From Bugula neritina (Eukaryota > Bryozoa > Gymnolaemata > Cheilostomatida > Bugulidae), in assembly GCA_964035545.1 (NCBI GenBank), contig OZ037772.1:9087150-9151149 (forward strand): a DNA stretch of 64,000 bases, in the 5' to 3' direction. Position 1 is the first letter of the stretch, and every line of letters begins with the position of its first letter. Below, piece by piece: positions 35,801-54,560 of this stretch. Both the position numbers and the translations under genes were made by a program. The notes beneath the pieces were generated by a model. That model was not told where the DNA came from. It made no database searches and saw only the letters and a program-made list of their open reading frames with translations.

Positions 35801-38055
35801 AGGTAGAGTTGAGGGTGGCTTAGTGCATTAGTTTGGGTTCTCCAGTTTAGAGTTTGGAGCTTTATTTAAAGCCCTAATTCTAAATTTGAAAAATCAAACT
35901 ATTGCACTCAGTCACCTCCAACTCGGAGCTGCTTATAGACCAAAATACTGTACTTCAGCTTACAATCTGATTGCATTGATATCATAGCCACTTATTCTAG
36001 TGTTTATACTATTTAGTGTTTACCAAAGATAAGCATACAATGCACCCACTGAAAAAGTTTTTTAATGTGATATATTATAGGCATGTAAGCAGTACCTACC
36101 ATTGGTGCTACCAATAAAGCAGACAATCATAACTGTGTCTCTGCTGCAATAAAATGTTTAAAAGCAATGTTGGTAAAATTCACAATGCTTTTATATAGCT
36201 ATATATTTTGAAGAATAAAGCCACTTAGGTTTTTATAGAAATTTGGGTTTCCATTAATATTTTGCTTTTAAACAGGAATATATCTTTATTAGATAACATT
36301 GAAATAATGAAGTTTAATTTTTTAGTATTTTGGTTTGTATTTGAATAAATGTGCAACAGTTTATGTGAAAGCTGTTGTCTCTAGAATGTTCTAAAAACAA
36401 GTAAAATATTATTTTTGTATAGATGAAATATGATGTACACATTATACCATGTTTGTAGATGAAATACAAATAAAGAATAATAAGTTTGCAGAAGAATTCC
36501 ATGTGCTGAAAACTATTGAATGGTGTACATATTTTCAAGCTTATGTAGTTTGGAACAACCAATTAGGTACGAAAGAGATCAGCATTCTTCCAAAAAGTAA
36601 GTTTATTACGCAAAAAAAATTGAATTATCTTTTGCTATTAGTCAATCACATAAAACTCGAACCTGGAAATTTCCCTCCCCTTTTGCCTTACACTTCACTA
36701 TAAAAGCCGAAATAGCTTGTAATTATAAACTCTGCCTTTACCAAGATTTGAGCAGCAGACCTTCAGCTTGCAAGCAGAAATGTTATCCATAACACCACAG
36801 GGGCTGCCCTAGGTCAACTCAACATTACAAAACCCTTGCTTGTTAATGAATCTTGTGACTGATTGTCAGTTTTGAGAGTCATATACATAAAGCCAATTAT
36901 TACCAGTTCTCATGCACTATGATTAGCAAATCAGATATATTTGGTTAACTTGATCAATTTCAGTATATTATATGTCTGTTCTCGCTGAGTTGATAAACTT
37001 GAACGCTTTAGTCACAAAAAGATTCTGATTAAAGTAGAAGAATATGTTGCATTTAAGTTTATAAAATTGTTTTTTTTTAGCAATTCAGAATGAGTCTAGA
37101 CCCTTGAAACTTGCCAAACCTCTTCCAGAAAACATCCTAGCAGGACCAAATTTCAACGACAATGTAGCCTTTACGTTCCTTCGAGCTGTAAATGGTGGCC
37201 AAAGATTTTCGTCGGTAATTTTTTTTATTTCTTACACTTTGAAAATAAATGTTATTCTGCAGAGTCATACTGCAAGACAGGTTGAAAAGAAATATGCAAA
37301 ACTGTCTTTTGCAAATAATAAAATAAATGAGGGGCTAAATTTGTCTGGCTATAACATGCCAGTGTAGGATGAAGTGTTCCATTGACTGACCGTGACGTAT
37401 ACGTTTCTCGCAAGAAATAACATAATTATAAGAATTTTGTGAATATTTTTGATTATCCATAACTATATTTCTCACCTATCTCCGCTTTGTCTTGTTCGGT
37501 AGATTTTCTGCATAATTATAAAAGACAAAGTAAATTTTACGTACATATTTTATACTCAAATATCTATAAGCTCAAGTGTTTCATTAGTCTCATCTCTTTA
37601 AAAAAAACCTTTGATGTGTTCAGCCAAAGTAAATATTTGATTAAAATTTTAAGATAAAATATCAACGTTATTTTCTCTTGTGAGTAAGGAAAACATAATA
37701 ATCCTAATTGCTCAGAGGTCAAAGGTGAATTGTAGGCTAATATGAGCGTGTTACATAAAAAGTTGATTCTTTTTAGCAAAATTTATTTACCAAAGCTTTC
37801 TCACCAGTTACCATTAATAACCTTGTTTATTTTAATAACAGAAACTCTTACAATTTTTGAAATACTTTTAGAACAATATTTTTGTATTTTAATGATATTC
37901 ATCAAAAATTATTTTTTCTATGCAGTATAAATATATGAACAAAGAAGCTTTGTATGGCAGGTATTTTATTATTCAATTTAATTTATATGTTATACGTACA
38001 TTTATTCTAGGCTGTTATCCATCGCCCTGATGTACCTCTACCAACATTCAGCTGA
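32869..38055 (+). CDS. FAM78-family protein, cluster gene 1 (first exon not found)
   Basis: Exons 32869-33045, 33521-33675, 34759-34826, 35613-35802, 36459-36596, 37081-37214 and 38011-38055, all in phase, stop TGA. FAM78 landmarks in order: LKYYMPEFKASATVTI (FAM78: LRYKTPYFKASA-like), NDEWEIGWITGCKSFEHN (the W-x-x-G-W-I motif), DGKGPWHK, FSTWLVLKSC, VLKTIEWCTYFQA and PLPENILAGPNFND (FAM78: PIPPNALxxPNxND). FAM78A/B are vertebrate proteins of unknown function, about 280 residues; the visible part here is 301. The exon 35613-35802 is the most diverged. The model needs an upstream phase-2 start exon. ATG with GT at 32045-32087 was considered but its phase does not fit the acceptor at 32869. AATAAA at 38192. 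No signal peptide or membrane segment is visible. Confidence 0.75.
33885..34100 (-). repeat. tRNA-derived SINE, family B
   Basis: Read on the minus strand the head is GAGCAGCCGTGGTTTAGGGG with an A-box-like start and GGTTCAAACCCCGG as B box. The body then has AAGCACCCAGTCATAATTGC and CTGTGCC. Related copies are at 40500-40702, 42718-42936, 53347-53542 (minus) and a 5'-truncated plus copy at 54213-54380. It lies in an intron of cluster gene 1. Confidence 0.8.
34911..35025 (+). repeat. tRNA-derived SINE head, family A
   Basis: CCGTGGTGTAATGGTCACCA is A-box-like and GGTCTCGGGTTCGATTCCCA is B-box-like, with a ~70-bp tRNA-sized span and a short T-rich tail. The acceptor and T stems have mismatches, so this is not a functional tRNA. 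Other copies are at 41925-42150, 52268-52372 (+), and 36678-36830, 39262-39352, 42160-42285, 49245-49560 and 59248-59352 (-). Confidence 0.78.
35356..35597 (+). repeat. 23-bp minisatellite before a splice acceptor
   Basis: About ten tandem copies of ACTAATACTAATACTAAACT followed by AGT. The array ends some 15 bases before the acceptor of the exon starting at 35613. Its CTAAT words resemble intron branch-point motifs. Confidence 0.9.
35803..35941. repeat. Foldback repeat, family member 2
   Basis: Shares TTAGTGCAnTAGTTTGGG, CAAACTATTGCACTCAGTCA and CTCGGAGCTGCTTATAG with the copy at 14302-14440. Its left arm abuts the donor site of the exon ending at 35802 and may even include the last bases of that exon. 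Confidence 0.65.
36678..36830 (-). repeat. SINE, family A, minus copy
   Basis: On the minus strand a degraded tRNA-like head (CTGTGGTGTTATGGATAACA, CTTGCAAGCTGAAGGTCTGC) is followed by a body with TATTTCGGCTTTTATAGTGA, shared with the copy at 41925-42150. Confidence 0.65.
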
Positions 38056-38934
38056 TTGCCTTAAGGAGAGAAAAAAGTGCCTTATGCCCAGGCCAAGAAC
38101 AATGTGCAGCTATTTAATTTGCTATAGCAATATATTGTGAAAAAATTGTATTTTGTCTACACTGCCACAAAAATGAGCAGTGATATCTAAAAATAAATTT
38201 TAGTTTTTTGAATGAATATTTGTTGATTTGTTTATTAAGTTAAAAGCAATACCAAAAAGTGTTGACAAAACCCTTTGTCCATTACGTTTTTAAAATCAAA
38301 TAACTTTTTTGAAAAGGTAATCATATCATGAATGCAACAATAGTAATAATTATAGGCTTAATAAATTTAAATTCAATTAGACTTAGTTTAGCTACCATGC
38401 AGTTATAATCCTGATATATCAGTATACATGTATACATGCATGCACAGTAATTAATCTTCAATATATAAGTTTAATAAAATTGATAGGCCAATGAATACAA
38501 TTGAATAATCTACTGTTTTGTACAAATAACGTTTTATCACTATAACTCAAATTTGTGAACTACTTGAATAAAACATACAAATTGAAAATTGCAACTCTTC
38601 AAAAACTGCTGGACAAATTCAATGTGTAAACAACTTCATATAAAGGCTATAGTTTAAAGGGTTGTTCAAATAAACTTATATTTTACAATTTTTAAATGAT
38701 GAAAGAAATTTTTAAACTATGCAATGAATTTGTAAATCAAGCTAGCAAAATTAATTAAATATTACTGTTGCTAGTAAACTAATTTTTTTTTAGAAAACTG
38801 TTAAAAATGTTTCTTTCAAAATAATATGTTTTTTGATTATAGTTGATTATTCCTAAAAACTTTCTTGAAATAGAAAAAAAAATAAACCTTTTTGTTTTGA
38901 TTTGAGAGTTTTTCATGGACCATACTCAATAAAA

Positions 38935-41900
38935 ATGCTCATTAATAAACTGAGAACTATTGCTTCAGCTCTTAAAAGATGCCAGCAACTAAAGAAATGG
39001 TCTTGTTCTAATATACCACACAACTTCCACACTTCTAGGTATGTGTGCATCTTACACTTTTACTGGTTTCAAGATTCCAGTTTCAAACTTTTAAACTGAA
39101 TGTTGTTCTCTAGCTGCAATCAGTTGAGAAAAAGCATTAATATTGTGAAATTTGGTTTATACAACAATAGGATTAAAAGAACATTAGGTAAACTGTGAAC
39201 AATTTTTTAATGATACATGAGTTTTGTTATATAATGATTCTAATTTTGTGAAATATAAAACTTTTGCCACCACCATATGGGATTCAAACCTGAGACTTCC
39301 AGCTCGCAAGCAAGCGTTAACCATTACACTGTAGAAACTATACTGCGACCACATCAAATTTAAAACTGTTTAAGTTGCAACCCATTTTTTTTAAAAATTG
39401 TTCCTGCAAGTTATACATTAAGGTGAGCTTGAAAAGTGCTCTTTTGTTAATGTTACATGTGCTCCCATTTAGGTGCAGTAAAGGATAAATTGAGATAGCT
39501 TAAGTCTTTTAGATTTCTTTATAAATTTTTGTTTGGGGCTCCGGTTGAAGTGTTTGTGAGAACACAACTTTTTTTTGCTACATTTCTAATCTAGAACACA
39601 GGCTTTTCTCAATTTCCTCATTACTGCACCTATAACTGTACCTCTGCTTGTGAACACTCATGGTTAGTTGTTTACAAACTAAAGGTTCTTTTCAACATCT
39701 CATTGGAGACTGGCTGGTCTACCGGACAACATAGAGAGTGTGGTTGATGTGTTACATCTGGAATATTCTATAAAAAAGCCTAAACATCCTGTAGAGATCT
39801 ATGCAAGTTCAATTGGCCCAAAATTCAACATGTATAATCTTTTGTGAGTTTTTCTCCCATTTTCCAGTCATACTGCAAGTTGTAAAAATTTCAGTATCAA
39901 CTGTAAACTATGAGTAGTTGTGAACAAAATATAGCTCAAGTAACTCTTAAGTAGCTCTTAAACAATGTTACTTAAGTAGTTCTTAAACTATGTTACTCAA
40001 GTAACTCTTAAGTGTTAATAGAAAATCAAAAGTAGTTATATTACCTAACTATAACTTAAATGTATTATAGTTCTTGACAAAAAAATTAAGTATCTAATAA
40101 GTTTAAGCTAATTACAACTTAAGTGGGTCTTAGTCAAATAAAATTAAAGTATAGCTATATTAACCTACTATAATTCAAGTAGCTCTGAGGTCTTGACCAA
40201 CTCTACATTAAGTGGCTCTTGGCTAATAATACTTTAAGTAACTTTTATAACTCAACTATAACTTGGGTAACTTCTTCAACCAACTGCAAATTAGAGTAAA
40301 TTTTGACCAACTATATAACTATACATTTTATGTGAACAGTGTTAAGGCATTAGTACACATACGTAAAGAGTGTGATGATGACGAGTGGACCATTGGCTGG
40401 ATTCAGGGTATAAACACAAACTTAGCATCTCATTATGGTGACTATGGATGTGTAAGGGTTGTCAACCCTACCCTTGCACCAGGTAAGCATTAAATAAACT
40501 CACACAAGTCGAAATCTCTGTGCAAAACCCCTGATGTAAAGGGAGTTTTAAGCAGGCTAAGAACTTATTCATATGTGGCACAGGAGCAATTATGATTAGA
40601 TGCTCTTCCTAACATCACCAATGGTCTTTACTGGGGTTCAAACCCATGACTCCGAGTTTACCGAGCAAGCACTCTAACCCCTAGACCACAGCTGCTCCCT
40701 ATTCACTATAAGCTCTACTAAGCTAAAACTGTAACCCCTAGAGAAAGTGAAAGCAGTTTATGATGTAGATGCAAGAGTAGCAAAAAACTGCTGATTTTTG
40801 ACAGTTTTTATTTCAGCCTTAAACCAAATTTATTAGGTGAATTAACTGTTTTGGCAAGTAAAGCTTTGTTCTACTGCATGCACGTAAATAAAAAAAATAA
40901 AAATTAAAAAAATTAAATAGTTATTATCTTGCTGCAATATATGTGAAAAATTATTATTAGAAAAATACTGTTTTAATTTCTAATCCCCCAAAAATTAGAA
41001 TTCTATAAGTTTACAAATTAGTGTGTAAATTAGAATTTATTAGAGTCAGCTAGAAATCACTTCGTATGCTTTTGAAATCACTTTAAGGATTAATATGTCG
41101 CAATATATCTTGTTTGGCTTCAGATCCAAAAGACAAGAAATATCTGACTAAAGATGGCCACCAGACAACAGACCAGTATCTGCAAAGTTTAGAACGTAAG
41201 GCTAAGCTTTCTATACTGTAAAAGTTGTAATAAATTTAGTCTCCACGGTCAGTTATACACTACCTCAATTTCCATTATCATATTATGGGAATGGATTTTT
41301 TCATTTGGCTAATGGAAGTAGTTTTATCAAATGAAACTGCAACTATAAGTTAATGCAAACTGCAAACCGCAAATAATGCATAAAGAAAAGCAGTGATATA
41401 GTATGTTTCAGGAGTAAAAGTCTATAAACTAATATATAAATAACTCTCAGTTCATAACTTTATGGCAGTTCAGAGCTACCTTGTATCATGCAAATGTTGT
41501 AATTATCTTGACTTAATAAAGTAGATCAGCAATTTTAAGTGTTACAGCTTTTCAATTTTCTATTCAGCACTTAATTGTTCAAATTTGTAAACGGTTTGTT
41601 TAGCAATAATTAAAACAATGCAGTAGGTACTCGATAAATAAATTTTGTTTTCTTTACATGGTTTTCCTCAAAAACACATTTTATAAAATATTTGCTAAAT
41701 GGATTAAAAATGATCAATTTTTGAACATAGCTTAATGAAATATGTCTTTTTTCTTGAAAACATGGTACTGCTAACTATATAGAAAACACATAATATATAT
41801 ATTCACTGTTCTTATTTATAGATGGTTACGAGTGGTCAAATGATTCAGATGGAAGTTCTGAACTTCCCTGGATGTATTTCTATACTGTAAGTTTATTTCC

Positions 41901-44900
41901 TGATGTAGTGATGAGATCACCCATCAGTCTCCGTAGTGTAATTGGTTAGCACACTTGCTTGTCAGCCAGAGGTCTTGGGTTCGAATCCTAGTAGAGGCAA
42001 AGTTTTTTTATATAAGCTATTTCGGCCTTTAGTGAAATGTAGTAGTACTTCGAGGGAGTTGAGTAGACAGGAGAGCCTGAAGACTAAAGGAGTAGTAGCC
42101 AGGCCAGTGGAGTTGAGAGAACTGGGTGGGTTGTAGTAATGAATTTACCCAGTTTACTATAATGCTCTTTACTAAAGGCCAAAATAGCTTATAAAAAACT
42201 TTGCCCCCTTCTGAGACTTGAGACCTGAGACCTCTGACTTGCAAGCACGTGTGCATGGGTGAACTCATCACTACACATGCAATATTTTATATTCTAAGGG
42301 CACTTGCATCACTTGTTCATTCTGTCAGCTATACCAAAGTATGTGCTATAACATGTTTTGGTTGACACTATTAGTTTGGTAGATTATAGCCAATTATATC
42401 TCAATTCTTCTACTTTGAGGGCATAATCTGACCCTTGGTGCATATGGTTATATATTATATATGACATAAAGCAATTGCCTATATACTATGCTGTTAGCAA
42501 TATATAATTTTATTAATTTCAAATTTAATTTAAATGGTATCCTTTTCCATAAATTCACATTATGCAAATGAATGCCTGTACGGATTGTTTGTGGTTTGCA
42601 TTCACTTATATTTGCAGTTTCATTCAATATGTAACTATTTTCATTAGTTGGGTGGAAAAGTTCATCCACGATAATAGAAACACAAGTGATTATGCAAATC
42701 ATGGATAAAAAACTCATGCAAGCTTATAGTCGCTATCCCTGTGAGAAACCTCTAATGCATGGAAGGTGTTTCGTTAAAGTGGGCTAAGGACTTATTCGAA
42801 TATGGCACAGGAGCAATTATGACTGCATGGATGCTCTTCCTAACATCACCAATGGCCTTTGTCTGGGCTTGAACCCATGACTTTGCGCTTCCTATGAGGC
42901 GAACGCTCTAACCCTTAGACCACGGCTGCTCCCTTGCAAATCATGAATGCCTGTACAGAATTATTTGTTGCTTGGGTTTGCATAATGTTATGGTTGTAGT
43001 TTCATTAGATCAAATTAATTCAATTAAGTCCTGAGTGAAAAATTAGTTTGCATAATGTGAATCATGGAAATGTAATAAATAAAATGTAATAAATAAAAGA
43101 CCTGTAATTTGAGAGTTGTGTTGAGAGCGTTTTTGTAAATTATTTTACTTTAGAATGCAAAAATATTAGATAGCTTTCAAATGCATTAATTTTGAATTAT
43201 GGTTGCAAATAAAATTATCAGAAATTTTTTACTCTCCTATGCATAATATTATATGAACTATATATAACTTTCTATAAAATATTATAAGTAAAACATACAG
43301 AATATTTTCTGTGATCTATAATGCTCTACACCAATCTTATACCATGGTATAAAGCATTTATTAGCTTTGCGTTTAAACCTCTTAAGTCTTTACCTCTAAG
43401 TTCAAAAGAGTTTTGTAATCAACACAAAAAATTTAACTCAGGCATTAAAACATTAAAAAATTTGAATTCTTTTCATTAAAAACTCTATCATGCAATCTTT
43501 TTTTAAATAATTTGCTGAAACAGAAATATTTCTTTTTACAAACTCGAGTTGGAAATATTATTATTTTTTTTAAAAAAAGAATTACAAAAAATTTACAAAA
43601 AAAATTTACATTATATTTTAATTACCAAAATTGCTACCTTACCGTATATACCTGTAGTTTGGGTGTTTCAGATAATTCAATTCTCCCATCACTGAGCTCA
43701 AAAATAAATTTTCTGCTTTAGAGAGAGCCTAACGTAACTGACACTAAAATGATTCCGTGGGTGTGTCAATTATTTTCAACTGACAAGCCTTTCATGCTGC
43801 CTTCATGGGAGCATCCTTTTAGCAAAGAAAAACAACCGACTCTCACTAAAGTCACAAGAAAAGACCAATTCCTTTTGTGGCTGGCTATCAAATCTAAAAA
43901 ATCCAGTAAGTTGAAAAGCTTAAAAATGGAAGATATAAATATTAGCACTTTTTCTTTTATTTCAACACTGAAAAAACCTTGTTATACTAGGTTACATTTA
44001 AAATTTTCAACTACCTAAAACAAAAATTTGTTGCCTCATAAAACAATTGTGAACTGGGAACTTTATTTAGTACAGATCAGCAAGTTGTGATCAAACGTTA
44101 AAGTTTGCTCAAAATTAATTGGAGTTTACTATATTTGGTATGTTAATGTGCTGATTATATAGTAAAATCTATACAATACAGTAATGGTATTGATATTGGG
44201 TAATCTATACACTAAAGTAATGGTATTGATATTTGGTTAATCTATACAATACAATAATGATATTGATATTGGGTAATCTATATACTACAGTAATGGTATT
44301 GATATTAGGTAATCACATAGTAATATGGTACTGGTATTGTAGAAGAAGTAAGGGTATTAAGAACTCTCAGATGGAATACAAGTCTACATGCTGACTTTGA
44401 CGTAACAAAGCCTCCTTTTGACGGAGGCATCACAATCACCTTCCCAGGTAATTGGCAGCAAATCTGATTATAATCGGCAGCTGGTTTGATTATATTACTT
44501 TGTTAGCCTAGGGCCACACTGTGCGTGTTTTCGCATGCAAAAATTGAAACCACAAGTAGCAAAGGTGTCCACTGTAGCGTCAGTGATGCGTGATGAATAA
44601 AGCTTTCATTTTTAAATCGCACTTGCTTTCAATAAAACGCAATTCACTGGAATGTAGCACTAAAATAAAGAAATTGGGCTTGCTGAATAACTACCAGCCA
44701 ATTAGGTGACGACGACAGAGACAATTCGCACTTGCGTTGAGAATGCTGAGCGACAAGTGCGAATGTTTTCTCAACGCGTACAGTGGACACCTTTGCTACT
44801 TGTGTTTTCAATTTTCGCATGCGAAAATACGCACCATGTGGCCCTAGGCTTAGTGTTTACGCAGAGATACCAAATTTTATGTATCAAATTGAGGTTTTTG

Positions 44901-45580
44901 AAAAGTTGAGTCCAAAATTTGAGTATTGAAACTAAAGAAATCTTCTATAAGACAAAAAAATTGCTTTGTCGATTAAAATTATATGTTAATTATTGAAAAT
45001 ATACGATTAACAGATTAACACATACATGTAGCTGAAACTTTGTTGATCAATTTATTATAAAAATAAGTTTCTGATCAATTTATTTTAAAAAATCCGATTT
45101 GATTCTTTAAAAATTATTGCTCTATTTGAGTATAGTTTTTTAATATAAATTGTTGAAGGCGCTCTTTTAAAGAGTGCATTTATATTCTAGGCAATAAATG
45201 TAAATGTGAAAAACATACCGGTAATATGATTTTTAGAAAGACTAAAGTCATAGTTGTTAATATATAACATAAAGGAATAAAATAAATTTTTTGTTAGTAA
45301 AAAAACAATAACAAATGTTGATGGAGCTATTTGTGCTAATAAAAACTTTTTTATTTCATAATTACAGTAGGGCTAAAATTCTCTAAAGACACTACTGATG
45401 TAACAGAATGATTTAATATATGAATATTTTTGTCTCTGTAACAGATGAGGATAACTATATCAAACTGTTGGACAAGAATATAGATATTCCTCCGAATGTA
45501 TTGAAATTTCCTAGAGCTAACAAGGCCTTTACACACCTCTGGCACCCAAAAGATTCCCCAGATAACCCAGTAGTAAGTGG

Positions 45581-45628
<48 letters not shown>

Positions 45629-46806
45629 GATTTTTATTGGTGAATGATTCAAATTTAATAGATTTTTATTAGTGCTGAAATGAAAATGGGCATTTGTTTA
45701 GGGTTAGCTCTTTTGCAAAGAAGGAAAGATTTTACTTTCAGGAAGTGTATGATTATGAGGGTGGCCTGTTACCAGACAATGGTCAATCAGCTTCGGAACC
45801 ATCGGGTAGAAGCAGCAGTTCACCTTCTAAAGTGAATTTATCAGACTCAAACAGTTCTGACGTCATGTCTGCTCCAATAAAGAGAAAGAGATCAATTTCA
45901 ACATCTCCTAAAGAGTCAAGTTTCGAAGGTGTGTTGTGAATTTATGCTTTCACTAATTATGGGTATTTATAAAAGCTAAATCAACACTGCCGACTCGGAG
46001 TAAAGGCCTGGCCTCACAATCGTGAAAACCACACAAAATCGTGTGACCATTTTCGTGAGTTATCCTCTCATTATGACCAGCCACACACATAATAAATAGT
46101 CCGTGAATGAGTTTTGCACAAGATACGAGAAACAGAAAATTGCCAAATAGAGAAACATGGTGGAAATGAAATTATTACCATTGCTTAAATTCTCTTGACC
46201 AATCAAATAGTGCTTATTGTCGATTGTGATTTTTCATTTATCGTCATCATTGTGTACACCCAACAATGACAATTTTATTTGAATTCTCTCAAATTTTCTT
46301 GTACAAATATTTTTTCAAGTCAAATAGACGATTTCGATTTCGTGTGATTCTCACGATCGTAAGGCCAAGCCTTAAGAATATAGTTTATTTAGGCGAATGA
46401 TACAAGAATAACTATCAAGATACACAAGTAGGCCTATTACATAATTTCACAAGAGTATAAACACAACATAACTAGTCCACTGCTATCAAACAACTGTGCG
46501 CTATACGAGAGCGCGTTGTCAATCACCTTATCCAATTAGCCTCATCCCTATCGTGGACTATACATCCCATTGTTCCGAGTGCCAGTATATATGCTGCATA
46601 TAGACCTCCTCTGGTGCACGGTAGATAATAGAGCAATCAGACAAGGAGTTGCCTGTTCGATATAATTATATAAATTCCTTACAGGTGTAGCCAGCTCTTA
46701 TTCAGGAAAGAAAAGGAGAGGTGGCTCATTCAATAAACCAGCTGCGTCAAGCAGCGGTCTCGCAAAAGATGCTGCTAAGAAGCCTGAGAAAGATTCTGAT
46801 TCCTAA
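38935..46806 (+). CDS. FAM78-family protein, cluster gene 2 (complete)
   Basis: Exons 38935-39038, 39685-39843, 40340-40482, 41124-41195, 41822-41886, 43722-43905, 44343-44447, 45445-45572, 45742-45928 and 46685-46806: 1269 nt, 422 residues, every junction in phase. Landmarks: AGLPDNIESVVDV, DDDEWTIGWIQGINTN, WSNDSDGSSELPWMY, KMIPWVCQLF, FLLWLAIKSKKSS, VRVLRTLRWNTSLHADFDV and DIPPNVLKFPRANKAF, all corresponding to FAM78 segments. Beyond the usual FAM78 end it has about 100 extra residues: EVYDYEGGLLP, a Ser-rich stretch, a basic cluster (IKRKRSIS) and a Lys/Ala-rich tail, probably disordered. Exon 41124-41195 has no counterpart in the other cluster genes. The start is the first ATG of a short basic N-terminal exon similar in character and phase to that of gene 4. 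AATAAA at 46941. Its molecular function is unknown. Confidence 0.82.
39262..39352 (-). repeat. SINE, family A, minus copy
   Basis: The minus-strand head has TGTAATGGTTAACGCTTGCT and GGTTTGAATCCCATA; head only. Confidence 0.7.
39930..40270 (+). repeat. Degenerate tandem repeat of TAAGTAGCTCTTA words
   Basis: Intron sequence made of imperfect 30-50 bp units containing CAAGTAACTCTTAAGTAG, repeated five or more times with decay. It lies between exons 39685-39843 and 40340-40482 of cluster gene 2. Confidence 0.65.
40500..40702 (-). repeat. SINE, family B, minus copy
   Basis: Head on the minus strand: GGAGCAGCTGTGGTCTAGGG and GGGTTTGAACCCCAG. Body: GGAAGAGCATCTAATCATAA and GCTCCTGTGCC. It follows directly after the donor site at 40482. 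Confidence 0.8.
41925..42150 (+). repeat. SINE, family A, most complete copy
   Basis: tRNA-like head (AGTGTAATTGGTTAGCACAC, GGTTCGAATCC), then a body with TAAGCTATTTCGGCCTTTAG, GAGGGAGTTGAGT and GGCCAGTGGAGTTGAGAGAA, ending near GTTTAC. A second, minus-strand head at 42160-42285 makes an inverted pair. Confidence 0.8.
42718..42936 (-). repeat. SINE, family B, minus copy
   Basis: Head on the minus strand: GGGAGCAGCCGTGGTCTAAG and GTCATGGGTTCAAGCCCAGA. Body with GGAAGAGCATCCATGCAGTC and GCTCCTGTGCC. Confidence 0.8.
44164..44330 (+). repeat. ~57-bp tandem repeat beside an exon
   Basis: Three to four copies of a unit with GTAATGGTATTGATATTGGG and TAATCTATACAnTAC. The array ends about a dozen bases before the acceptor of exon 44343-44447. 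Confidence 0.8.
44506..44849. mobile_element. Harbinger-like MITE, 344 bp
   Basis: Inverted ends of about 75 bp beginning GCCTAGGGCCACA and continuing GCATGCrAAAATTGAAA and CAAGTAGCAAAGGTGTCCAC. TTA lies on both sides (44503-44505 and 44850-44852), a 3-bp target duplication as used by PIF/Harbinger. It lies in an intron of cluster gene 2 and has no coding capacity. Confidence 0.85.
45582..45624. repeat. (TA)n microsatellite
   Basis: About 21 TA units starting ten bases after the donor site at 45572. Confidence 0.95.
46004..46372. mobile_element. MITE, 369 bp, TAA-flanked
   Basis: The left end AGGCCTGGCCTCACAATCGT matches the reverse complement of the right end (ACGATCGTAAGGCCAAGCCT) with few changes. 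TAA flanks both sides (46001-46003 and 46373-46375). The interior is non-coding. It lies in the last intron of cluster gene 2. Different in sequence from the MITE at 44506. Confidence 0.8.
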
Positions 46807-47565
46807 CAGTGAAAGGATGAAAAATCAAAAAATCCTTTCACTTGCTGTGTCTATACGAGCTTAATTAGTGCACAAATTGTTGCTGAAGTTCCAATTGCAG
46901 TTATTAATAACTGCTTTTGTTAAAATTTGTATTTAGACAGAATAAAAGCTCCTTCTATATATAATAGTTATTTAAATCTCAAAATCTTACATAGGTACCT
47001 AAAAATGTTTAAATAATTATGAAAACTTTTGAATAGAACAATAATTAATGACAAAAATCAATTTCTAAGACTTTGAGTGCTAAAATAGATTTATGTTTAA
47101 TATTGTAACGTTTTACAATCAATTTAAATCAAGTCATCCAAACTCCTACAGATACTGGGATAATCAAATATTAAAACTGTTTGCTCGGTGAAGCTGTAAA
47201 AACATCATTTTACATTACACTACGTAAAGCAATTCTTGGAAAAAAAAACTTTAGTGAAATTTCTTTGTTCTTTAAAACTCTGACTAAATTATTTTTCAAT
47301 TGTAGATATTTTTTATTACCAGCAAGATACTTTGTATACAGTTGATTTAGGTTGCTAGCGCATGTTTAATGCTAATATAATTTTAACAAGTATTTTCCAC
47401 TATAGTCTCAAATTATATTTATAGCAAATTTTGAAGATATAGTTAAAAGTTTATTTCCTAGCTATATATACTAAAATAAGTTGTTTATTTTGTAAAAAAA
47501 TAATTGATCTAGTTCAAGTTATTTATAAGCCATAGAATCATCTGAATCTTTTTTATCCTTTGCGT
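46807..47565. other. 3' region between convergent cluster genes 2 and 3
   Basis: Holds the poly(A) signal of gene 2 (46941) and AT-rich sequence. I see no exon. Confidence 0.55.
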
Positions 47566-48146
47566 CAGTTGCAGATGTGTCAGTTGCAGATGTGTCAGTT
47601 GCAGATGTGTCAGTTGCAGATGTGTCAGTTGCAGATGTGTCAGTTGTCAGTTGCAGATGTGTCAGTTGCAGATGTGTCAGTCGCAGATGTGTCAGTTGCA
47701 GATGTGTCAGTTGTCAGTTGCAGATGTGTCAGTTGCAGATGTGTCAGTTGCAGATGTGTCAGTTGCAGATGTGTCAGTTGCAGATGTGTCAGTTGTCAGT
47801 TGCAGATGTGTCAGTTGCAGATGTGTCAGTTGCAGATGTGTCAGTTGCAGATGTGTCAGTTGCAGATGTGTCAGTTGTAGATGTGTCAGTTGCAGATGTG
47901 TCAGTTGTCAGTTGCAGATGTGTCAGTTGCAGATGTGTCAGTTGCAGATGCGTCAGTTGTCAGTTGCAGATGTGTCAGTTGCAGATGTGTCAGTTGCAGA
48001 TGTGTCAGTTGCAGATGTGTCAGTTGTAGATGTGTCAGTTGCAGATGTGTCAGTTGTCAGTTGCAGATGTGTCAGTTGCAGATGTGTCAGTTGCAGATGT
48101 GTCAGTTGCAGATGTGTCAGTTGCAGATGTGTCAGTTGCAGATGCG

Positions 48147-54560
<6,414 letters not shown>

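Noticed and set aside
34759-36596. Cluster gene 1 as a pseudogene lacking one FAM78 exon
   Set aside because: A diverged exon at 35613-35802 with FSTWLVLKSC fits by position and by phase on both sides.
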